From NCBI GenBank assembly GCA_022113835.1, contig JAILWY010000025.1, forward strand, positions 4,712,001 through 4,776,000: a DNA stretch of 64,000 nt. The letters run 5' to 3'. Below the pieces are notes generated by a model. The model worked only from the letters and a program-made list of their open reading frames with translations. It was not told the DNA's origin and did not search any database. The translations under genes were made by a program, and so were the position numbers. Below, in pieces: positions 37,907 through 50,600 of the stretch (positions within the stretch are counted from its first letter, which is position 1; every line of letters begins with the position of its first letter). Source of the stretch: Atopsyche davidsoni. Taxonomy: Eukaryota; Arthropoda; Insecta; Trichoptera; Hydrobiosidae.

Positions 37907-37956
37907 TCAGTTGTACTAGTTAATTTTGTTCTCATAGTACTTTCTGCCCGACAATA
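37907..37956 (+). repeat. 50-bp direct repeat, copy 1
   Basis: Begins TCAGTTGTACTAGTTAATTT and ends GCCCGACAATA. A near-identical copy lies at 38880-38928. The pair could mark the ends of an old insertion or a dispersed repeat. Confidence 0.7.
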
Positions 37957-38128
37957 CTGAGATTTGGGTACACCGATGATTTTTCAGTTTATTTTAAATT
38001 TTGCTAAAATAAAAATACCGTGTTTCCTATACCGCTAAATTACATCATTGACATTATTTTTTTTAATTAAAATATGTAAATTACAGATAGCTTGAATAAA
38101 GGGGTTCTGCATAGATTTAATAGAGCTC

Positions 38129-38159
38129 ATGAAAAAGTCACTTAATGTGACTTTTTCAT
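38129..38159. repeat. Perfect 13-bp inverted repeat (hairpin)
   Basis: ATGAAAAAGTCAC (38129-38141) and GTGACTTTTTCAT (38147-38159) surround a TTAAT loop. It lies between the two 50-bp direct repeats. Confidence 0.8.
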
Positions 38160-38879
38160 ACTGAAATAATATACCTAGTATATTATTCAGTCATCTAAAC
38201 TTCAATTCTTGACTTCTTTTAGCTCTCATGTTAAATACCGATTACAGCAGGTTTATACATAAATTTATTCAATTAAATAATGAACAATGTTTTAGGTTTA
38301 CAAGTATCCGATATTCAACAAAGTGTTTGCAGTAATCTCAACCACATTTCGAAACATAAAAACATATTTACGTTAGCTAAATATTGAGATAACCGCTAAA
38401 GAAAACAAACCGTACGCCGAGGCTGGATATAAATTTGTCAACACTTAAGAAAATGTCAAAACATTTTAAGAGGTGGTCGTTTTTTTCCCACTAGCAAAAA
38501 AGACGTTTTCTTGCTAAATACATTATTCTGACAAATTTAAAATTATCATAAATAAATAGAAAACGACTGAGATCTTCTAATATTAATAGCATTTTTATGG
38601 GTATCTTAATTTTATTTTCATTAATTTCCTTAATTAGTTCATAAGCATTTTTTTTTAATTGCTTGCGTATTTATGTTGAAATAAAATCTACGATGTGATT
38701 CGACCAATGTTGGATCAATTTATACACGTATATTGAATCTTTTCGCCAATACATAAAAATACCAGTATTTAGCACTACTTTAAACGGGTATTTTTTTATT
38801 CAATTGCACAATAGTACTTATGTGATTTGACTATAAATAGTAATTTTAAAAAAGTAATACAGCATACTGATGCATGGTT

Positions 38880-38928
38880 TCAGTTGTACTGGTTATTTTG
38901 TTCTCATACTACTTGCTGTCCGACAATA
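38880..38928 (+). repeat. 50-bp direct repeat, copy 2
   Basis: Begins TCAGTTGTACTGGTTATTTT and ends TGTCCGACAATA. It differs from copy 1 by a few substitutions and a one-base deletion. Confidence 0.7.
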
Positions 38929-38929
38929 G

Positions 38930-41195
38930 AGAAAATAACTTAACGCAGTACAATAAGATCCATGAAACTTTAAACTCAATTATACTAACCCATTGAGGTG
39001 TAGTGCATCTACTTGATTTTTTTTTTTTTAATAATATAGTCATGTTTAAATATGAAATGATAATAAAAGGACAACTCCTCGGCGTCCCGGTAGCGGGCCG
39101 ACACGTGTGCGCGGCGGCGACGGGTCCTTTTGTGTTTTTTTAAGGTTTTTTTTTCTATTTTTTATGTTGGCTGTCTGGGAGGTTTGTTGGTTCAATAAAC
39201 ATCCAAAAAGACCGCACTTACGAAATTTCAAATATTTATTAAATAAATAATATTTTTTTTATACTTTTTTAAAATGTAGGATACACTCGTGTTACGATTA
39301 TCGCAATACGTATTTTTGTGTTTTAGTACTAATAAAATTTATTGTAAAATATACGTGTAGTGAAGCGCTGATTGCCTTGTAATTTATAAAAAAACAAAAA
39401 TAATGTTTATTTTTTTTATGTGAATTAATATTCTTTAATTACACTTGAGTAATATAAAATATAATAAAATTAAATGCAGTGCCAAGTACATGTCAACAAA
39501 ATAATCCTTTTTTTATTTTCAGATTATTAAAAGAACAATTGCTGTCATTATATTAGACTACAAATGATTTATACATAAAATCAAGCGTGAAGTACTAAAT
39601 ACTTCTATTGTTTGGATGGTACGGCATAGGAAATATTTTATCCGTACATAATTCTCATAATCCAAAATATTAACCCTGATGATTAAAAAAAAAATTGACA
39701 AAAACTTTGATATTGACATAATTTGTTGTGTTAACAATATTTTTTTTTGGAAACTATACATGAAACGACGAAAAAAGACCTCGGTGTTTTTTTAGACACA
39801 CGTGGGACTCGAAGCCACAATTTTTTACAATTACTTATAACCAAATTGTAGTATATAAAAAAATGAGGAATATTAACGAACTGAAATATTTACGTAGGAA
39901 TATTAACGTATTTGAAAATAATCCTAATATTATAATCATATAATAATACGATTTCATTAGATTTATTTTATTCAAAATATTAAATCGTTATATTATAGGT
40001 CAAACGTTGCATTTATTGATACTTATATTTGTACGCCACGACGAAATAAAATTATTGTATGTTAGTATTTCATATAATTCATTTATTGAGGTTTAAGATG
40101 TAATCACAAATAAAACCTTTAGACCTCAAGTTTATACTTTTTACATTAATAATAAATTGGGTATGAAGTTTCTATTTGTAAGGCAATAATGTTTTTTTTT
40201 ATTCTGACAGCAACATGTTTGTCATGTTATTAAATGGGTTTTTTTAGGCATATTTAGACAAATCACATTTTTTCCTTTTGATAATGATCTAACAACCTAT
40301 ACTTTACAATTTACTTTTTTTACCAACAGGCAAACAATTTTGGGAAAAAACAAATGTTATAATAGGAAAATGGAAACCATTTGATAAAAATAAGTATCCA
40401 TTACGTTTTGCAATAAAATGTAATGTAGAAAATATAAACATACAATATAGATAAACATCTGGTAATGATACGGGTTTAGTTGTTTTAATAATATTTAATC
40501 TGCATATTTTTAAATCTTGTCAATGCATGTTTTCAAGAAACGCAGTAGCGTATCAGATTACCAGTTAAATTATAAAAGTCATCCAATGAATGTGCGTAGC
40601 GCCACTGGATAATGCGCATCACAAATTAAAAAAAATAGATTGGTCTTCCACCCTTATTGCTGCAGACAAGCCTCCAAGTGGGCGTATCCTTTTTTATAAA
40701 TTATTTGGGGTTATAAGTAATTAAAAACCACCGTGACACTGCACATGCGGCACTGTTTGTTCACTACAGGGCCCCTCAAATGGTGTTACGCAGAAAGGAA
40801 TATTCCCTATCTCCTATTCACGCTGTTATACTGTATTTTAATAATAAGAACTAGTAAGAAGTATTAAACGTGGATTCAAACTGATCCCTTGTTTATCACC
40901 GTCTAAAAAAAATAACCAATATATTAAATATTTCTCAATTAATGTTTTATAAACTATTTTTTTGTCTATCTTTTTTTCTGAGCTGTATTTATGAGAAAAA
41001 CTTTTCTCAACTTTCTAAAATTTATTTAAATAGAATATAAACGATTTTTATGTAAGTCAAATGCAAATGGGTTTTTAAGAAACAAATCAAAACCTTAAAA
41101 AAACATACGCATTTTGTATTTTTTTTAGATTATGCAAGGTGGATGCTTGCATATACCTGTAATACAACTGGAAAATTCCACCCCTTTCGCGTTCT
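38930..41195. other. AT-rich intronic DNA, no gene seen
   Basis: Very AT-rich. A short GC-rich spot sits at about 39070-39130 and an imperfect tRNA B-box-like GGCTTCGAGTCCC lies on the minus strand near 39800. No feature is called. Confidence 0.45.
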
Positions 41196-41199
41196 ACCC

Positions 41200-41325
41200 C
41201 TAAATATGATTAATTAGTCAAGGAAATTAATGAACAAAAAACGTGTTCGAAATTAGCTAATTATGAGGGATATTCTCTCAACCAAACCCCAAATTAAAAA
41301 CAATAATAATTAACCCTAAAACGAC
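41200..41325. promoter_or_regulatory. Cluster of TAATTA-type homeodomain sites
   Basis: GATTAATTAGTC (41208 onward), AAATTAATGAAC, AAATTAGCTAATTATGAGG, CAAATTAAAAACAA and AATAATTAACCC occur within 120 bp. The background is AT-rich, so chance occurrence is more likely than in the GC-rich islands. Confidence 0.3.
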
Positions 41326-42179
41326 GGATTGAGATGAGCAGATAGCAGACGCCGGCCCGAAAGAGTTGCTTGATGAGCTAAATATTAAAATGTCTCGGAT
41401 AAATTGAGGTTTTTATATCAAAAGGTGTTTCGTTAACTGGCAGTTGCTTGTTTTTTTTCCGTAAGCAGTCCAGACTTGAGGCATATCTAATATTTAAGTT
41501 ATTACTTGAAAGATAGTCAAATTACTTAATCAATTTTTTATAATACCTACACAATACAGTAATAATACGATATGTACTAAGTGAATTTTATTAGTTATTT
41601 AGTATCTATTAAGCTTTTTCTTTCTTGGTAATGCATTCATTTGCATGCAAGATGTCTGATCTATTGTTTTCGAAAACTTACTTTTTAAGGCTTTTGTTAG
41701 CATGGCAAAAATAAAATCAAAATTATTGGCAACCTAAGAGACGTACGCAATTTGTTTGTACGTTTTTTATCTATAGGATCTACAAAATCACGTTTCGCGT
41801 TTAGAGTCTTTCTATCCGTTTTTTTTTGCTTGTTTATCCTGTAATTAAATTTAATGTATTTTTAAAAAATTATACATTTGTTTCCTTTTAATTTTCTATT
41901 AAAAGTGATCGTAAATAGGATCTTTTTGAGTTATTTTGTCTACTCACCATAGTTAAAATAAATGTTTTTAAATGCGTTTGAAAGGTATATTTAATCTTCT
42001 TTTGTGCACGTTAAAATCATAGTGTTTTGATAATTATCAATGATGATTCAATTCTGATTCATAAAGCTGTTTAAAAAGGTTGATAATTTACTGTAACTAG
42101 TCTATTTTTATCTAATCACCATTCTGTAACCAGCTGTGTTTCAGAGTGTATAGGCAGCTTAACAGTATTTATTTATCGT

Positions 42180-42460
42180 TTCAACCCTTAATGCACCGAG
42201 AGAGCGCATCTAAAATCACAACCCTACGCCGCCCAAAATCACAATATTGTTTATTTGTGTCTATCGTCACGGCGGAGGAGCGACTAACAATGGAGGCAAG
42301 TAAAATAAATCATTGTTAGACTTAATTAAATCAGCCTAGCGTTTGATTCGATTGGTCCCAACCGCGAGGCATCCGGCGGACGGAGGGGTCCCCGAGTCCC
42401 CGGGCCCAATGACTCCACTCGCATTGTCCCCGATCGCTTTAGGGTTGACTTGACTAGTCT
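42180..42460. promoter_or_regulatory. Candidate enhancer: Sox, forkhead and homeodomain sites
   Basis: AAAATCACAA is repeated twice, the second running into ACAATATTGT (42241-42250) and the forkhead-like TGTTTATTTG (42248-42257). Then come AACAATGG (42286-42293) and CATTGTTA (42311-42318), two Sox cores in opposite orientation, and TTAATTAA (42322-42329). A GC-rich tail (to 42430) follows. The composition is balanced and unlike the surrounding intron. Confidence 0.42.
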
Positions 42461-44227
42461 TTATTGGAAAAAATACATTTTTTTATAGCCTAATTGTTTA
42501 TTTGTAAATCCACGTATGAAACGGCTTTATTCTCTTGTGTTATTTTTTCATTACAAATCGTAAGCGCCGTGATTTAAAATTCGATTTTGAAAGTGTATTT
42601 TTGTATATTTTGGTAGGCGTTGTTATTATTGATTTGGTTTTTTGGGAGATTTTAATCTTCTAATACTTCAATGCACGTCCTTAGAGCTACTGAATCCCTA
42701 AAAATAGTCTCTGCACGAAGGTCAAAACTTCCGTGCACTGAAAACATCAACCATATCATCTAGATTTGACAATATAAAATAAACAAAATATTACTTGTAG
42801 TTTTAAATGTTAGTCTGAGACATCCTGTATGTATTGATTTTTTTTAGGGGTTATTGAATTATACGTAATGTTGTTTTCTCATTATTCCGGTCGCGGCAGG
42901 GTTGTATTCGTAATTCGTTGCTATAAAAGTTTTTTGTAGTTAAATGTAAATGAGGTGGCGTGCTGCTAATAAAAAAAAAGTTAATTGGATTGGATTTGTT
43001 TCATAAATATTATAAATATTCATAATTATGTCTGTACCTTGCTTATATTAATTTACATTAAAATATTAATTACTAAGTACAGCTAACTAATTATTCTGTG
43101 CTTTGTAGAAAAAAAAATACTAATACTAAAATTAAATATGAGGCGCTTCTTCTCTCACAGTCAGGGGTAAATTCAAAACTAAAGGCTAGATTTATTACTA
43201 TAGTTTTCGTGTTTGTTGTAGACATATATCGTTGTTATTATGTTTTAGATGCTCAACTTTTATTAAGGGTTATATAATAAATAAAAAAACATTGTAAAGT
43301 TTAACGAAATAAGGTTTTTAAAATATAAACTGGTATTGTTGTGCATAAATGAAATACAGTGGTTTAATTTAAACCCATTTTAGGACTTAACGTAATGAAC
43401 GTTTTGTCAACAATGACTTTAATAAAGTATGAAATTTAATCGTCATATTGATATCTTTGTCATGAATAAAAAGTAGACATGCAAAGAGTAAAAAGAAAAC
43501 ATAGATATTTTTTTTAAATATATTGTTTTTTTTACTAACGACTAGAATTGGCCATTAAAATAGGAAGTCGGACCGGATTCTGATCTTTGTTTTAAAGAAT
43601 AATTATCATTATTACTATCTCCAAGTAGACAATGTAATGAAACAAGCAACGGTATCATGTCAATTTCAAACATTTCAAATAATACATCATTAAAATGTCG
43701 CACGATATTTTTACATTAAATTGCATTTCCAAAATTTAATGACGCCTTCAAACACGAAACATTATTATTATTAAAATGAAATTCCACCGCGTACTTTCTT
43801 TCAAAAATATTAAATATATCAGACTCAGATCGTGCGACGTCACCGTGAAATTTCAAATATCAATCTTAAATAGCTGTCACCTTGCTAAAAATGTATGATC
43901 TATTATCATACAATACATCTCAATTGTAATTCCATCAGAGACAATGAAATAATATTTCAATTTATCGTTTTATAAAATAGTTTTGATGGCCGATAAACAG
44001 TCGATGCGAGTCATAAGTATGAATTCATAATATATCAAACTAACGGTCTATGTAGCAACCAGGTGAACTCAAAAGCAACTGGGATTGAAGTCTTGTGACG
44101 TCTACGTTATTGAGTCTAATCTACACGAAGGTATAAGATATTACCTTTAATTAATTAATGGAAATACAATAGAGTATATTAGTAAAAATAAGGTGTAATT
44201 GCCAAACTAAAGGAGCCATTAAGCCAG

Positions 44228-44725
44228 TTGGCGAAATCGGCAACATCGGATAAAAACATTTTTGACTAAAATATTTAAAAAATGTACTCCAACAAAAATA
44301 GTATATTCAGTTTGATAATTGCTTTAATATATTTAAAAAATATTTATAGCGTCGCCCAGCAGTTCTTCAGCTTTTGTAACAGTAAAAAAATATATAATAT
44401 TATAAGCATCTTTAACTATTTTATTACCAAATATATATTTTTATATGAAATTTTCTTTAAACTGAAGACTTGGTAGTGGTGAAAAATCTTTTTTACATTC
44501 GATGTGAATAAAATTTTAATATTTTTATTTAATTAGATACTGTTCAGAAATTCAATATTTTTGATAGAGAGTACTTGATGGAATTCCATTTTAATATTTT
44601 TGAATAAAATACTTGAGTGATTTTCCACATTTTCGTTTTTATTAGTGACCGGTTTCGCCAACCTTTCACGTTGGCATTATCAAACAGAGTGTTTCTGTGT
44701 TCTCTGTGTTCATAAGAAATCTTAA
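44228..44725. mobile_element. Dispersed repeat with partial inverted ends
   Basis: GTTGGCGAAATCGG (44229-44242) is an inverted match to CCGGTTTCGCCAAC (44649-44662). The right part (44565-44725), with GTACTTGATGGAATTCCATT, CGCCAACCTTTCACGTTGGC and ATTATCAAACA, recurs in diverged form at 59800-59960 and in part at 51255-51345. The class is unknown, perhaps a non-autonomous DNA element or Helitron-like repeat. Confidence 0.5.
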
Positions 44726-44739
44726 AGTTTATGGGCAGG

Positions 44740-45100
44740 TTGCTTTTATGTTGCCGGTTGCCTGGCAGCGAGGCGAGGGCTCATCTCGCCACGCACGCGC
44801 CGCCTCGACAATGGGCACATAAACCCAAATCCGAAACGCGCGAGATATGGCGACGAATTAAAATTCCCAATAAACGCGGCAGTAAAGCTGGATTCGGAGA
44901 CCATTTCAATCAAAATTCCATAAAGAAATTGTCGCGCGGCTCATTTGCTTGCGGCGCTGTGACGCGCGTCGCCATCTTGGGGGCCATGTTGGATTCTCGT
45001 GGCCCTGCCGGGAAATTGGGCGCTCAAGAGACGAGACTTTATTACCTGACGACAGGGGCGGCGCGGGGCAGGGTCGTGCGATTGCTGCATGCATGCTCAA
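44740..45100. promoter_or_regulatory. Candidate Polycomb-type/enhancer island with tandem PHO/YY1 sites
   Basis: A GC-rich 350-bp island. GCCATCTTGG (44971-44980) and GCCATGTTGG (44983-44992) are tandem PHO/YY1-type sites 12 bp apart, and ATGGCG (44847-44852) is a third in the opposite orientation. AATAAACGC, CATAAACCC and TTTATTACC add Hox/forkhead-like cores. The block stays open for 133 codons on the plus strand because of its composition, but shows no domain and is not called a gene. Confidence 0.42.
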
Positions 45101-45348
45101 GATTAGTTTTACTTTTATACAATAAGCCTTAATGGTGTTCTTTGAAAATAATATATAAAATTACTCATACAATCGAAAAATAGCCTTTACGCATTGTAAA
45201 ATAATTTGGTACTTGTTTTTTATCCGACTACCAATTTTTTTGAATGTACATGTACTCGCAGTGATAAGAATCTATCATATGACGATGAGTCCCGTTGTGG
45301 CGTTTATTTCGTTCATTGCAGATTTCCATGACCGCTCGATTCGTTGGG

Positions 45349-45366
45349 TTAGGTTAGGTTAGGTTA
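45349..45366 (+). repeat. Short interstitial TTAGG telomeric repeat
   Basis: Three and a half units of TTAGG, the canonical insect telomere repeat. Confidence 0.7.
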
Positions 45367-45369
45367 AAA

Positions 45370-47425
45370 AAAACTTATACAAACATATAAACTTAAATTA
45401 AGTCCTTTGACACTTATATTATAATATGATAAAATATGTTTTATACCGTTTTGCATATTTACACAGACTTCAATAATTATTAAAATACTTATATTCGTGC
45501 AAAAATATTATGAACATACGCAAAATTTGTATAAACAAGTTGGTTTTTCAATCATGACATCAATTAGATTAAAGTTATTTCTATAATAGTTTTAAAAATA
45601 AATTTCCCCTTAACTCTTAATGGTATGTTGACATGTAAGTCTTTTTTTTCAATAAGCAAGTCGCAGTCCCGCCGTCCCTGGCGACAAAACAGACCGAATC
45701 GCCGGAATGCCACCATGCGTAGCTGTCATTTTCAGAATGACAAATTATTTTCATTTCTTATTATATTTTTTGTGTATCATTAAACACACGATATCATAAT
45801 ACAAATTAAACTCCGTAATGCTTTCCTGTCGTCTCTTAAATATTCCATTGTGAGACCAAATTACGAATTCCTAACGCACGAGAAATTAAAATGACTACTT
45901 CGTGACAGAATGGACTTGTGTGAATTTAAGACGTGAAACACACTGAATCTGGATTCCACAATAAAAAATAATTATGATTTGACTTGTTATAACGGACGTA
46001 CATTTTTTAATTTGCTTGCAAATATACATGTTACTATCAACGTAAGCTTTAGTAGTATAGTGGCTTTTATAAACAAATAAATAAATATTATACTATTAAA
46101 TTGAGAGTTGTTATTAATATTGGTATAAATAAATTTCTGCTTAGTTAAGGTCTAATTTGAACAATAATATATTAAAATTTAAGCCTTTTTTTCATTGACT
46201 TTTTCTACATATATACCAAATATAATATCAATGATAAAATTAATTTTTTTTTATTAACTCATTCAATAACAGTTTTACTTGCTTGTTTTACTTGATTTTC
46301 TATATAGAGTGTTAGGAAGGATCCTAAGCAGGTGAATTGACAACTGATTTACTCAAACTCATATTGATTGAGATATTTCATTATTTTGAGGTGATATGAG
46401 TACACCAGTACAATTTAAGAAATCTTTTTTCAGATGAAGCCATTAAAATATATTTTAAGTAAATATTTCACATTGCATTCTATACTAAATATAAAAACTA
46501 TTTATAAATCTGGAATTCAAGCCCAGAGTTTCCTGGTGGGAATAATGTAATCAACACTCCATTTGACTTTAATATATGTTATTTTAAGTGGGATTTAGTC
46601 CGTCGACGATTTTTTAGCTATTAATCTACAAGACAAATGTATAGCTCCCTTTATGCCGAGCCAGTGATGATAGCTGGCATACGATTATCCCGTTTTATTT
46701 GGTACAGTTTAAGAAACAATAACTTACTGTGATATAAGTGGTGCTCTGTGTCGACCGTTTGGTTGACAACTTTGATATCGTTTCAACGAGACAACTATTT
46801 GTAGAAGAGTAAATGAAGTGTTGAGTGAATTATGAACACAAAAACAAAATTCCAGATAAAGATATGTTTTTTTTAAATTTTATTATGAATTATGTGAGTA
46901 GTTGTTTTTGTGTATTTACAATTTTAATAAAGTTTGTGTCGCTAAATATCAGACAGCTTTATTTTGTATTTTTGCTGAAACCAGTTTGAAAATAATTAAT
47001 ATCCCCGAAACAATAGAATTGTGTGCAATTTGTAATATTTTTATCAAATATAAATATTGAGGAAAAGATAATAAATTCAGACCTTAGCATCAAACATACG
47101 CTTTTTAATATCAACGGATACATGATCTTACTTTTTTAAAGCTTAAATACATTTTTGTTAATAATGAATATATATACGTATCACTAAAGAAACCTTACAC
47201 AAGATTTGCAGCTAAATAAAAAAATAGCGTTTTTAGGTACTTAATTAGCCAGCAAGAATAATGAAAAAAAACCCGACATTTATCTAAAGAACCTAATAAA
47301 AACTACAATAAATCAATTGTTCAGAATCCATTCATACAGAAACTACCGGGCCTTCAATATAAAACCGATGTAACCAATAGAAATATCAGTGGTTTAATTG
47401 TCCATAAAAAAATCATTACGGGCCT
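45370..47425. other. AT-rich intronic DNA, no gene seen
   Basis: AT-rich throughout. A degenerate B-box-like GGGCTTGAATTCC on the minus strand near 46510 is the only pattern noted. Confidence 0.45.
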
Positions 47426-47429
47426 TTGT

Positions 47430-47560
47430 TGCCGAACAATGACGCGACTTCAGCAAGCCGCGGTCATGACGCGGGCAGGGGGTTGAAAAGGGCGCCCCGC
47501 CCTTCAGGGCGATTGCGCGAGTTTCCCTGAAACGGGGGAGAAGTTGAGGGATGAACGATT
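47430..47560. promoter_or_regulatory. GC-rich island with Sox-like pair
   Basis: CCTTTGTTGCCGAACAATGA has two Sox-type cores in opposite orientation. A hairpin around CGCCC...GGGCG lies at about 47491-47512. Confidence 0.35.
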
Positions 47561-48359
47561 GCTTGTGAGATATTTTTTAATACAAGTTGAAAATGCGTCA
47601 ATTTAACTTTTTAGTCAACAAATTAGGGTGCACCGTGTATTGGATATGTCATCAGTTTTTATCGAGTGAAAAGGTATTTTTTTATTATCAGATTTGCGAT
47701 ATCACTTCCAGATATGTGCAGTTTATTATTTGGAACGTGTATACAATATATTATTATAGGTGTTAGACCAAACATACTATAAAAATAAATTTAATTGATG
47801 CGTTTTAATTAAGAATAGCAAGAGTTTTTACTGAAACGAAAAAAAAGCAATACTGATCTATAAAAGGACGATATCATCCTTTGTTCTGTGGTCGTTGCTA
47901 TTTTCTCTGCCTTAGAAGAATATATAGGTTTTTTTCTATAATCACAGTGCTCCAACCACAAACATTACTATAAAGTTTATTTCTTAGTATTCAGGGTTAT
48001 AGCGACTACGTGGTTAAGGATTTATCAATAACTGATGTCGCATTCCTAGGAGGGTAAGAACCATTTGCTTCTTACTAAATAAAATAAAAAATAATGCAAT
48101 AAATGTAATATTTAGTTTGTAAAAAAATTTAAATTATTAAGTTTTAACACAACAAATTATTTATGAAATACGAAAAATAGTTAAAACTTTACAGGAATGG
48201 ATTTTTTAAAAGTATTTTTATCTTTTGTAGTTTTAATGCCTTGAATTAAACTGACATTATATTTGAGAAAGTTATATCATTTTGCGATACGCCTACTGAC
48301 AATGCAATCACTCGCATATATATTTTACAACTTTATCTATTTATTTACATGTTTTGAAT

Positions 48360-48660
48360 TCACAATGCCCGCCTGCCCAAAACTATTTTACCATACCATC
48401 ATTTCGAGGCAGAGTCCCCTCTGTATACAAGAGGCGTAAAGATACCCGTACGGATTTCACTTCCATTAAAGACACGCTCATAAACTACGAGCACAATACG
48501 TTTAATGGTCCTTCTAAATAAATTGTCGTCAATTCAGCACGGCCCGGTGCTGGAGACGACTGCCTTCGTCTCCCTCGCACTCGCACAGAATGCCTGCGGA
48601 GACGGCGGCACTCTTCGCTCTCGAGACGAGAGGGCTGTTTGTCTTAGGTTATTTATATAT
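48360..48660. other. GC-balanced block with two hairpins
   Basis: GGAGACGA (48552-48559) pairs with TCGTCTCC (48566-48573), and CTCTCG (48618-48623) with CGAGAG (48627-48632). Both strands stay open for 60-70 codons, without recognisable domains. It may be regulatory or transcribed; not resolved. Confidence 0.3.
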
Positions 48661-50329
48661 TTACACAGGCACAGTGGATTGCCTGAAAGTGAAGTTAAAT
48701 TTAATAATATTTTAGTCAAGTAATACCTGCTTTCAGGGTGCCTTACCAGAGTACCGCACGCCAGTTAAAAAGTACTGAAAATACAATTTGACGCTGAAAA
48801 TAAAAATAAAAACTCATAATTTTATATCTCCAACAATTGACGTCTTTTCTGTCAAATCATTAAATAAATAAATAACTCATGATTTTATACCACTGTACGA
48901 AAAAGCAATGATTTAAGCGGGGACATCATTGAATTAAAGCGAACCGTAATAACATTTTCGTGTTTCTCGTAGACTGTACGCGTCCTTATAATACAATTTT
49001 TCGTATATAAATAAATTTGCCAACGCATACCTGGGTAATTAAATTACATGTTATAATAATAAAATACAAAAACCGTACAAAAAAAAAAATCACATTCATT
49101 ATAATTTGTTTAAAAATTCATCACGTCTTTGACATATTTTCGTTCTGGGATGAGAATTTTATGTCAATAAATCATATTTTCCCACACATAAATTTATTTA
49201 CTTTAATCTATTGAAAAAGTCTATTTTTTTAATGAGTCATCATCGTCAAATGTCGTCTCATAAAAACGTAACATTTTTTTATGAATTATCATTTTTATAA
49301 TAAATCATCTAAACAACTCACTGTACTAAATCATGTATGCATGCGCGGATTCTTTGATAGTTTATTTTATGAATTTCAAAAATATATACATCTTTTATCA
49401 CCAAATGACTTTAAAAATATTAAGAAGCATTTTTTTCAGGAAGAGTATTTTTACTCAAATCTTCAGTGCTGAAAAATGCAATGTATGTATAAATCACTTG
49501 TGATTAAACTAAAACAGGTGTGACTTCAATTTCCGCAATTGTTTTGCCGAGGAAACAAAGTTCTTGTTACTAACCAACTAAGTTCGATATTTTAAAACCA
49601 TCCTGTTTTAAATATTGAATTTCTTTATGGGGTTTTTTTTATATATACTAAGCTCAAAACCATGTCATGTCGTAAGTTGATGATCTTCAGCAAAAAAATT
49701 TCAAATATGGATACAATAATTGTGTTTTTCATGTCAGATTTATGACTATTTCATGACTGTTACATTTTTCAATTTCTAAACTCTTACTGCTACCGTTCTG
49801 GCAAGTAGTCGCGTTCGAATGATATGTAATTTTCAAGTTAAAATGATACATCAGCTCAAGGACCACTTATATCTCCTCGATGATCTGAGTGGGGCTTCCA
49901 TACCAAGCTATCACAAACCAACGCCATCATCATGATAGCAAGAGAATGATTACTTGTGCAGGGGTTTGTAAGCTTTCACAATAAACGAAGTATAAATAAT
50001 AAATAAACTACGTTATTTACAGTAACCTCAAAAATACAATTTTGGATGAAAATATTATTTACTCGTAATTTTTTAGTATTGTTTCTCTTTTTCAAGACGC
50101 TCTTGGTGTTGGTGGTGGTAAAATCTGTTAAGTGTAAATTTATATTTTAATATAATTAAATTGTTATGTCTGTTTATAGTGTGGTGTGTGTTAAATTGTA
50201 AGCAAGTTTTATAAATAAATAAAATGCGAACGTAAAAGCTGTACAGCTGAATGTAAGTGATAATTTTCAAATATTTAATTACTTAGAAACTGGTAGTTAA
50301 TATACAAGGTAATAAAAAAACTCAAATTA

Positions 50330-50600
50330 TTCCTGGCTTCTCCCCCATCCAAGCGGATCCTGGCGAGAATATTTATTGCCTTCCTCCGTAGGCAAGCGGA
50401 CTTGCTGAAGCGAGAAGGAGACAAAGAAGGGAGGAGTCCTCTCCCCCGCGTTAATTTATCTCCCCCAGTCCTAACCGTCGCGTTAAGTGAATTTAGGAAC
50501 GTTAAAGCGACATTTAAACTTGACTGTTAAAAGTTTAATGCGAGAACGCCTGCAGGACGTTCGATATATTATTCAATTTATCCTTCCCTAAAAATTAGCT
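50330..50600. promoter_or_regulatory. Candidate cis-regulatory island
   Basis: A GC-balanced, purine/pyrimidine-skewed block with ATATTTATTGCC (compare ATTTATTGCCG at 21841), CGTTAATTTATC and AAAGTTTAATGCG. Runs of CTCCCCC occur twice. Confidence 0.35.

Noticed and set aside
39785..39820. Minus-strand GGCTTCGAGTCCC resembling a tRNA B-box
   Set aside because: No A-box at the right distance and no cloverleaf.
42110..42165. GTGTTTCAGAGTGTATAGGCAGCTT resembling a MITE right arm
   Set aside because: Too diverged to separate from chance.
44731..45132. 133-codon plus-strand frame
   Set aside because: Open because of GC-rich composition in a motif-dense island; no domain, no supported splice sites.
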